Made by a program: the position numbers and the translations under genes. DNA of 7,126 nucleotides. Source: Candidatus Bipolaricaulis sp. (GTDB taxonomy: Bacteria > Bipolaricaulota > Bipolaricaulia > Bipolaricaulales > Bipolaricaulaceae). Under the pieces are notes generated by a model. That model had not been told where the DNA came from. It worked only from the letters and a program-made list of their open reading frames with translations, and ran no database searches. Below, piece by piece: positions 1 through 4,254 of this stretch. How positions within the stretch are numbered: the first letter of the stretch is position 1; every line of letters begins with the position of its first letter. The DNA lies in the NCBI GenBank assembly GCA_020062805.1, contig JAGUVP010000217.1, forward strand, positions 1-7,126, in the 5' to 3' direction.

Positions 1-824
1 ACCGCCGGGTGGAGGGCTCCGTAGACCTCACGGGGCTCCGCACCTAACGCACTGCCGAACCGGCGCACCACGTCTGAACCCGGGGATGGATGCGGGAGGT
101 CGCCGACGCGTCCCAGGCCATGGAGGAAGCATCGGTTCTCCAGCGGGTACACGTCGTACGCCGCCTCCTCGTAGGGATGTGCCGACATCATCGCCTCGAG
201 CACAGCAGCCAGGCATTCGGAGGGGACAAGCGTTTCCAGGCGCACCTCGTCGGCGTGCTCCTCCTCGCCCACTCGGCCCAGGAACGGCTGCGCGCCCTTC
301 CCAGGGAGGAAGGTCCCCATCCCAGGGGAGCGGAACGAGCAGTGCCCGTAGTTCCCGATTTTCCCCGCCCCGGCGGTGAACACCGCCTGAGCTACCTCCG
401 CTTCGTGCCCGTGGGGGACGAACACGACGAGCTTCACGAGCCGTCCCCGCGGGGCGAGCGGCTGCGCGCCCACGAGGCCCAGGTACCCCGCCAACACCTC
501 GCCCAGCCCCTCTCGGGCCGAGTCGTAGGGCGTGTGCACGGAGTAGCACGCAGTCCCGGACAAGAGCAGGGCCTTCAACTTCTCCCCGAGGGGCGCGCTC
601 GGCAGCACGCGGTCGAGAGGGCGAAACAGGAGGGGATGGTGGGTGACGACGAGATCCACGCTCTGGAGTCGACCGACAAGATCGAGGCCGAAGTCGAGCG
701 CCACGACCGCCCGCCGGCAGGGCGCATCGAGAGGGCCCACCTGAAGCCCGGACCGGTCCCACTCCTCGGCCACGGTCGGCGGGAACCGTTCGTCGAGGAA
801 AGCGACCACGTCCTGCCGCAGCAT
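1..824 (-). CDS. NIF3/YbgI-family metal-binding protein with inserted PII-like domain (partial, C-terminus beyond window)
   Basis: Read on the minus strand from ATG at 824, the frame stays open to position 1, giving 274 codons without a stop. The first lobe of the NIF3 fold is clear: EEWDRSGLQVG near residues 20-30, VVTHHPLLF at about 59-67 and HTPYDSA at 97-103. His62, His63, His97 and Asp101 match the known dinuclear metal ligands of E. coli YbgI almost position for position. From about residue 131 to 230 comes the inserted PII/CutA-like domain of longer YqfO-type members, with GAGKIGNY, GMGTFLPG and HPYEEAAYDVYPL (216-228). GLGRVGDL (236-243) then returns to the NIF3 fold. The second-lobe His and Glu ligands lie outside the window; the usual length of about 370 residues implies roughly 90-100 are missing. 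Family members have been called GTP cyclohydrolase I type 2-like, but the cellular role is unsettled. M824 fits the family N-terminus; an in-frame ATG at 887 would add 21 residues. Neither has a clear Shine-Dalgarno sequence. Confidence 0.93.
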   Translation of the reverse strand, partial: MLRQDVVAFLDERFPPTVAEEWDRSGLQVGPLDAPCRRAVVALDFGLDLVGRLQSVDLVVTHHPLLFRPLDRVLPSAPLGEKLKALLLSGTACYSVHTPYDSAREGLGEVLAGYLGLVGAQPLAPRGRLVKLVVFVPHGHEAEVAQAVFTAGAGKIGNYGHCSFRSPGMGTFLPGKGAQPFLGRVGEEEHADEVRLETLVPSECLAAVLEAMMSAHPYEEAAYDVYPLENRCFLHGLGRVGDLPHPSPGSDVVRRFGSALGAEPREVYGALHPA

Positions 825-825
825 G

Positions 826-1071
826 TCAAGGGAGTGTAGCGTCTCGATCCGTTGCGAAGCAAGGAAGGACGACTGCCGTTCTCCCATGCCGGTACGACCG
901 CAGACCCTCGGTGCCTGGGCCTGCTACGGGCGTGCGGAGCGCGGAGAGGAGCCGCTCAACCCAACGGCCTGCCACAAGGGGTACCAAGAACACGACGATC
1001 AACAAGCGTGAGCTCCAGTGACTGGAAGGTCCAGATTCCTTCGTGCTCTCTGTGCTGACCGTCGTGCCCAT
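826..1071 (-). CDS. Doubtful small ORF (81 aa) directly upstream of the NIF3 gene
   Basis: I do not recognise this product. It has a polar, Ser/Thr-rich N-terminus, then a short hydrophobic run LLIVVFLVPLVAG at about residues 23-35, then a basic and mixed tail with no known motif. The hydrophobic stretch is short for a membrane helix. The main argument for it is position: its TGA (828-826) is separated from the NIF3 ATG (824-822) by one base, an arrangement typical of translational coupling, and NIF3 has no Shine-Dalgarno sequence of its own. Against it, third codon positions are less GC-biased than in the neighbouring genes, no good ribosome binding site precedes its ATG, and there is no recognisable homology. 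It may simply be an open frame in a leader region. Confidence 0.25.
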   Translation of the reverse strand: MGTTVSTESTKESGPSSHWSSRLLIVVFLVPLVAGRWVERLLSALRTPVAGPGTEGLRSYRHGRTAVVLPCFATDRDATLP

Positions 1072-1157
1072 GGCGGTGCGATGATCGCCTCTCCCCGCGT
1101 GCGAGAGATGGATCTGGGTGGCAGTTCGTTCCTGAACTCATCCGCGGGTGTCTTCCT

Positions 1158-1189
1158 GGCCGCGGGGAGCCGGCGTGCTCCGCGCGGCC
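1158..1189. repeat. Strong GC-rich inverted repeat (13-bp arms, 6-nt loop)
   Basis: Arms GGCCGCGGGGAGC (1158-1170) and GCTCCGCGCGGCC (1177-1189) pair at 12 of 13 positions around the loop CGGCGT. The repeat sits 55-86 bases past the proC stop, in the direction of proC transcription. No T-run follows on either strand, so it is not a canonical intrinsic terminator. It could stabilise the 3' end of the proC transcript, take part in a leader structure, or be a protein-binding palindrome. Confidence 0.6.
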
Positions 1190-1243
1190 GTAGGCTCGTA
1201 GCCCGCTCCCGCACACGTTGGTAACGGCAGGGAGCCAAGATGG

Positions 1244-2068
1244 TCAGGTGGGGCGGGACGCGTCGCGGTCGAGAAGGGAGGCGAGCTGGGCCGACCGTTC
1301 CGTGGCCGCGATCACGGCCTTGATCAGGGACACCCGGACCCCTCCTTCCTCCAGGGCGAGAAGCCCGTCGATGGTGACGCCGGCGGGGGTGGTCACGTCG
1401 GCCTTGAGCAGTGCTGGGTGCTGCCCCGACTCCAACGCCAAAGCTGCCCCACCGAGGAGCGCCTGCGCAGCGAGTTCGGTGGCCAGAGCCCGGGGAAGGC
1501 CCATCTTCACCCCGCCCTCGCTCAACGCCTCGAGGATGATGAAGGTGTAGGCGGGACCAGATCCAGACAGGGCAGTCACCACGCTCATCAGATCCTCGTC
1601 TTCCACCAACGCCACCCGGCCCACGGTGGCAAACAACGCCTGCACAGCACTCAACTGGTCGGGTCCCGCAGAGCGTCCGGGGCAGAGCACGGTCATACCA
1701 GCGCCAACGGCACACGGGGTGTTCGGCATCGCCCGGATGACGGGGACCCCGCTGCCCAAGAGCCCTTCCACTCGGGCTGTGGGTGTCGCGGCAGCCAGGG
1801 TGACCAGAGTCTGATGCGGGGTGACCCGCGGGGCGATTTCCCCCACCACCCCTGCCACCGCGCTGGGTTTGACAGCGAGGAGCAGGATGTCCCGATCGCA
1901 GACCAACGCCCGGTTGTCCGTGGAGACCGGGATCCCAAGCGCTCGCCTCGCTCGCTCCGCCGATGCGGGGTGAGCGGTGGTGCCCGCCAGGTCCTCTACC
2001 CCAGCCCGAAGGAAACCGCGGGCCAACGCCTGGACCACCGTCCCGATGCCGATGATCCCTACTCTCAT
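1244..2068 (-). CDS. proC: Pyrroline-5-carboxylate reductase (proline biosynthesis, last step)
   Basis: This cytosolic enzyme reduces 1-pyrroline-5-carboxylate to L-proline with NAD(P)H. The 274-residue length is normal for the family. An N-terminal Rossmann segment starts GIIGIG (residues 4-9). It is followed by AVKP (65-68), RAMPNTP (112-118), the core ALSGSGPAYTFIILEAL (166-182), GLPRALA (190-196) and the C-terminal signature region DVTTPAGVTIDGL (224-236). The last is a variant of the usual V-T-S-P-G-G-T-T-I. The nucleotide loop is also off consensus, with T-V-V where the family has N-M-A or N-M-G after GxG. The ATG start is well supported by a GGAGGTGA ribosome binding site on the minus strand (2083-2076), seven bases away. 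It lies 97 bases downstream of the MATE gene on the same strand and could be co-transcribed. I am confident of the family; the residue changes leave slight doubt about kinetics, not identity. Confidence 0.95.
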   Translation of the reverse strand: MRVGIIGIGTVVQALARGFLRAGVEDLAGTTAHPASAERARRALGIPVSTDNRALVCDRDILLLAVKPSAVAGVVGEIAPRVTPHQTLVTLAAATPTARVEGLLGSGVPVIRAMPNTPCAVGAGMTVLCPGRSAGPDQLSAVQALFATVGRVALVEDEDLMSVVTALSGSGPAYTFIILEALSEGGVKMGLPRALATELAAQALLGGAALALESGQHPALLKADVTTPAGVTIDGLLALEEGGVRVSLIKAVIAATERSAQLASLLDRDASRPT

Positions 2069-2075
2069 CCCCGGC

Positions 2076-2083
2076 TCACCTCC
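2076..2083 (-). promoter_or_regulatory. Ribosome binding site of proC
   Basis: On the minus strand this reads GGAGGTGA, an eight-base match to the 16S anti-Shine-Dalgarno sequence, seven bases before the ATG at 2068. It fixes the proC start and shows that the organism uses canonical Shine-Dalgarno initiation. Confidence 0.85.
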
Positions 2084-2166
2084 CTACCCCCAGCAGCTGC
2101 GCACTGCACGCATCCCGAAGCGGGCCCCGCAAGCCATCGTGGAGTCTGCAGCGCGAACCAGCTGGC

Positions 2167-3570
2167 TCACGACCCCGTGGCGGCCGCCCGCACCGCGCCC
2201 TCCATGGGAGCTCGTATCACCTTGCGCTTCCACGTCCCGCGCCCAAGCCACAGGACGAGAGCCGTTCCCGCAAGCACGTTGCTCAACGTCATCCCCGCCC
2301 ACATCCCCGTCGTCCCGAACCCGAGGGGGTAGGCAAGCGCCCATGCCAAGAACACGCGCAGGACCCACAACCGGACGATGGCCATCACCATCGGCGGCAC
2401 GGTGTGACCCGAGCCGCGGAACGTGGCGGCTGCCCCATCGAACAGACCGAAGAACGGGACCGACATCCCAAACACGGCGATGTACCAGGCGCCCTGGCGG
2501 ATGACATCTGGATCGGCCACGAACAGGCCAAACAGCGGCCGACGGAGAAGGAGCGCGACGAAGTACAGCCCAATCAGGGCGAGAAACGTCGCCGAGATCC
2601 CCCGGCGGGCGATCCGCTCCGCCCGCTCCGTCTGGTCGGCCCCCAGGTTCTGGCCGATCATCGCCACGAGGGCGCTCCCCGCTCCCCAGCTGATCACGTT
2701 CACCAGGTTGATGATTCGGTTGCCCACGGTATACGAAGCCACAACCGCTGTCCCAAACCCGGACACGAGGCCCATCATCACCACGAACCCGAGCGAGGTG
2801 CTCGCCTGGTCGAGCACATTGGGCAGGCCAACGCGGAGAATGGGCAGGATTCGTGCCAACCGCGGACGGAGGTTTCTCAGGCGAAGCTTGATCCCCGCCC
2901 GACCGGAGAACAGGAGCGCCAGCCCCACCACCGCCACCAGGACCCGGGACAGGATCGTCGCTCCGGCGGCTCCGGCCACGCCCCACGCCGGGAACGGCCC
3001 CCACCCGAAGATGAACAGGGGATCGAGCGCTGCGTTGAACAGGAGCGACGAAGCGCTGAGGTACATCATCAACCGCGTGTTCCCCAACCCCAGCATCAGC
3101 CCGCCGAACGCGTGGGCAAGGAACATGATCGGCAGACCCAAACACTCGATGCGCAGGTAGAGGAGAGCCAGCGGGTAGATGTCGTCGGGCGCGCCGATCA
3201 GACGAAGGATGGTCGGAGAGAGCGCGAACCCCACACCACCGAGCACGGCGGAGACCAAGGAGAGGAAGGCGAGGACCTGCCCCGCCGCTTTCTCTGCTCC
3301 GTCCTGGTCGCGGGCCCCGAAGTGCTGGGCGACGAACGTTGCGCCCGCGGCCTGGAAGCCCCCGGCGAACGACATGAAGAAGAACAGGATCGGCCACGCC
3401 ATCCCCGGCGCCGCCACCGCCGCCGTTCCCAGCCGCCCCAGCCAGAACGCGTCCACGAGGTTGTACAACGCCTGGAGGGCCGCGGTGAGCATCACCGGCC
3501 AGGCGAGGTGGACCATCGTGGGCAGAATGGGACCGGTGAGGATTCGATCCCGGATCGCAACGGTCTTCAT
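2167..3570 (-). CDS. MATE-family multidrug/cation efflux transporter
   Basis: This is an inner-membrane antiporter of 467 residues, the normal size for a twelve-helix MATE protein, expected to export organic cations or drugs in exchange for Na+ or H+. The two-fold internal symmetry is visible. The first half has LAWPVML (23-29), VDAFWLGRLG (39-48), QHFGARD (82-88) and the family hallmark FNAALDPLFIFG (178-189). The second half has VGLPNVLDQ (247-255), GFGTAVVASYTVGNRI (271-286) and GQNLGADQTERAERIARRG (306-324). Hydrophobic helices fill the rest and the C-terminus is basic (TWKRK) and cytoplasmic. The N-terminal LTGPILPTMVHLAWP matches the family start, supporting the ATG at 3570. No Shine-Dalgarno sequence precedes it; a TATACT hexamer 14 bases upstream suggests a very short leader. 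It diverges from the GDT1-type gene. Substrate and subfamily (NorM-like or DinF-like) cannot be decided from sequence alone. Confidence 0.95.
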   Translation of the reverse strand: MKTVAIRDRILTGPILPTMVHLAWPVMLTAALQALYNLVDAFWLGRLGTAAVAAPGMAWPILFFFMSFAGGFQAAGATFVAQHFGARDQDGAEKAAGQVLAFLSLVSAVLGGVGFALSPTILRLIGAPDDIYPLALLYLRIECLGLPIMFLAHAFGGLMLGLGNTRLMMYLSASSLLFNAALDPLFIFGWGPFPAWGVAGAAGATILSRVLVAVVGLALLFSGRAGIKLRLRNLRPRLARILPILRVGLPNVLDQASTSLGFVVMMGLVSGFGTAVVASYTVGNRIINLVNVISWGAGSALVAMIGQNLGADQTERAERIARRGISATFLALIGLYFVALLLRRPLFGLFVADPDVIRQGAWYIAVFGMSVPFFGLFDGAAATFRGSGHTVPPMVMAIVRLWVLRVFLAWALAYPLGFGTTGMWAGMTLSNVLAGTALVLWLGRGTWKRKVIRAPMEGAVRAAATGS

Positions 3571-3583
3571 CGGCAGAACCGGG

Positions 3584-3589
3584 AGTATA
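3584..3589 (-). promoter_or_regulatory. Possible -10 element for the MATE gene
   Basis: The minus strand reads TATACT, five of six matches to the sigma-70 -10 consensus, with its last base 14 bases before the ATG. Seventeen bases upstream lies TGCACC, a poor -35 match. If the element is used, transcription would start about seven bases before the ATG, giving an almost leaderless mRNA, in line with the missing Shine-Dalgarno sequence. Confidence 0.35.
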
Positions 3590-3638
3590 CGTCTCCTCAG
3601 ACAGCGGTGCAGCGGGAGACCGAGCCTCAGCGAACGGC

Positions 3639-3644
3639 TATCAT
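3639..3644 (+). promoter_or_regulatory. Possible -10 element for the GDT1-type gene
   Basis: TATCAT (five of six to consensus) lies 25 bases before the ATG, and GAGACC 17 bases upstream is a weak -35. A start near 3651 would leave an 18-base leader that just accommodates the Shine-Dalgarno site and leaves no room for a riboswitch. Confidence 0.4.
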
Positions 3645-3653
3645 CGGCCGCCG

Positions 3654-3661
3654 TAAGGAGG
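3654..3661 (+). promoter_or_regulatory. Strong ribosome binding site of the GDT1-type gene
   Basis: TAAGGAGG is a near-perfect complement to the 16S rRNA 3' end, seven bases before the ATG at 3669. It sets the start and predicts efficient translation. Confidence 0.9.
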
Positions 3662-3668
3662 CTCCGCC

Positions 3669-3950
3669 ATGGACTGGAGACTCGTCTTGACGACGTTCGG
3701 GATGGTGTTCCTCGCCGAGCTGGGCGACAAGACCCAGCTCCTCGTGTTCACCCTGTCGTCGCAGCACCGCGCTCCGTGGGTGGTGTTCCTCGGGGCTTCC
3801 CTCGCCTTGTCGGCCGTGAGCCTCCTCGGGGCGTTCGTGGGTGGACTTGTAGGGGAGTTCTTGCCCACGAGATACGTCCAGCTCGGGGCAGGGATCCTGT
3901 TCGTCGCTGTGGGCGGCCTCGTCATCTACCGAGCGATCGGCACAGGGTAG
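3669..3950 (+). CDS. Single-domain GDT1/TMEM165 (UPF0016) family membrane cation transporter
   Basis: The 93-residue product carries the family signature AELGDKTQ (residues 16-23) in its first membrane helix. Two more hydrophobic helices follow, at about 38-61 and 70-90. Characterised family members export Mn2+ or exchange Ca2+/Mn2+ for H+, with the E-x-G-D-K-T acidic residues forming the ion site. Most have two copies of this three-helix unit in one chain; bacteria and archaea also have half-size forms that must pair, often from adjacent genes. Here only one copy is present and the next gene is unrelated, so a homodimer with opposed topology, or a partner encoded elsewhere, is implied. The strong Shine-Dalgarno site fixes the ATG at 3669. 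It is transcribed away from the MATE transporter across a 98-base gap. The family call is secure; the ion is inferred from the family. Confidence 0.93.
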   Translation: MDWRLVLTTFGMVFLAELGDKTQLLVFTLSSQHRAPWVVFLGASLALSAVSLLGAFVGGLVGEFLPTRYVQLGAGILFVAVGGLVIYRAIGTG

Positions 3951-4045
3951 GCATCCCGTCCACCCGCTCTTCTCTGCTCCTTTTCTAGAACTATTTCCAA
4001 TGAGGTTTTCGTCGTAGTCTAACCGCATACATGCTCTCATTAAAA

Positions 4046-4077
4046 TACACCTGTCTCACCTTGAATAAGGTGGTGTA
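4046..4077. repeat. Inverted repeat in intergenic DNA
   Basis: CACCTT (4057-4062) and AAGGTG (4067-4072) form a perfect six-base stem with loop GAAT. TACAC (4046-4050) and GTGTA (4073-4077) extend it after a six-base bulge on the left side. No T-run follows directly on either strand, so an operator or regulator site for the downstream promoter is as likely as a terminator. Confidence 0.45.
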
Positions 4078-4116
4078 CATCCGAGTGTAACAAGCATCGC
4101 AATGTTGTCCAGATCA

Positions 4117-4145
4117 TTGACCCTGGCGCATCGGGTCGATACACT
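4117..4145 (+). promoter_or_regulatory. Probable sigma-70-type promoter of the exported repeat protein
   Basis: TTGACC (4117-4122, five of six to the -35 consensus) and TACACT (4140-4145, four of six, keeping the critical T, A and final T) are separated by exactly 17 bases. Transcription would start near 4152, leaving a leader of about 34 bases that contains the Shine-Dalgarno sequence at 4173-4180. Confidence 0.55.
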
Positions 4146-4172
4146 GCCGGGAAGCTGGAGATCGGATTCTCA

Positions 4173-4180
4173 GGGGAGGG
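4173..4180 (+). promoter_or_regulatory. Ribosome binding site deciding the GTG start at 4186
   Basis: GGGGAGGG ends five bases before the GTG at 4186. No ATG in this frame gives a full signal peptide, so this site is the main evidence for a GTG start. Confidence 0.75.
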
Positions 4181-4185
4181 CGATT

Positions 4186-4254
4186 GTGAAGACCCGATGC
4201 ACGCAAGCTCTTTTTTTTCTGCTCGCGCTCGTGGCAGGGTGTCTTGCCGTGGCT
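4186..4254 (+). other. Signal peptide of the exported repeat protein
   Basis: Residues 1-23 have a short basic start (K2, R4), an uninterrupted hydrophobic core and AVA before Q24, a standard signal peptidase I site. An alternative reading is a lipoprotein signal cleaved before Cys19, from the box V-A-G-C at 4231-4242. The downstream LAVAQ favours signal peptidase I, but the sequence does not settle it. Confidence 0.8.

Larger units (their letters stand above)
825..1243. other. Long gap between proC and the NIF3 gene, no confident gene
   Basis: About 415 bases separate the proC stop from the NIF3 start, unusual when the two lie on the same strand. I compared both strands by eye with tRNA, RNase P, SRP, tmRNA and common riboswitch signatures and matched none. 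It contains the strong inverted repeat at 1158-1189, weaker palindromes near 1090-1108 (CTCTC/GAGAG) and 1121-1137 (AGTTC/GAACT), and the doubtful ORF at 826-1071. It could be a structured leader for the NIF3 gene, a decayed gene, or a real small gene. Confidence 0.6.
3951..4185. other. A+T-richer intergenic region upstream of the exported repeat protein
   Basis: The 235 bases between the GDT1-type gene and the large exported protein hold no gene. From about 3975 to 4117 the DNA is visibly richer in A and T than the coding DNA on both sides. It contains the hairpin at 4046-4077, a spaced inverted repeat AATGAG (3999-4004) / CTCATT (4036-4041), and at its right end the promoter at 4117-4145. 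No clear T-tailed terminator follows the GDT1-type gene; only the stretch CCTTTTCT near 3979 is T-rich. Confidence 0.7.

Noticed and set aside
28..839. Long open frames on both strands (28-762 minus, 90-839 plus)
   Set aside because: Both are shadows of the NIF3 gene in GC-rich DNA; their products are Arg/Pro/Gly-rich without any family motif, while the third frame gives a textbook NIF3 protein.
822..887. Alternative NIF3 start at ATG 887
   Set aside because: It adds 21 residues with no counterpart in the family N-terminus and lacks a Shine-Dalgarno sequence; M824 puts the metal ligands at the same numbers as in E. coli YbgI. Not fully excluded.
829..1243. T-box, cobalamin or other known riboswitch, RNase P or SRP RNA in the proC-NIF3 gap
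   Set aside because: A GGGTGGCA string near 1116 recalled a T-box, but it is on the plus strand with no gene downstream and the rest of the motif is missing; no other conserved core was recognised.
2127..2138. Palindrome GCGGGGCCCGC between the MATE gene and proC as a terminator
   Set aside because: The centre leaves no room for a hairpin loop and there is no T-run; it is probably chance in GC-rich DNA.
3590..3668. Manganese riboswitch (yybP-ykoY type) ahead of the GDT1-type gene
   Set aside because: Such riboswitches often control this family, but the leader implied by the -10 element is only about 18 bases and the conserved yybP-ykoY core motifs were not found.
2084..3690. Large frames overlapping the MATE gene (2084-3397 minus, 437 aa; 2404-3690 plus, 428 aa)
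   Set aside because: Their compositions are extreme (Arg/Gly or Glu/Arg/His/Gln rich) and motif-free; the 467-residue MATE frame explains the region fully.
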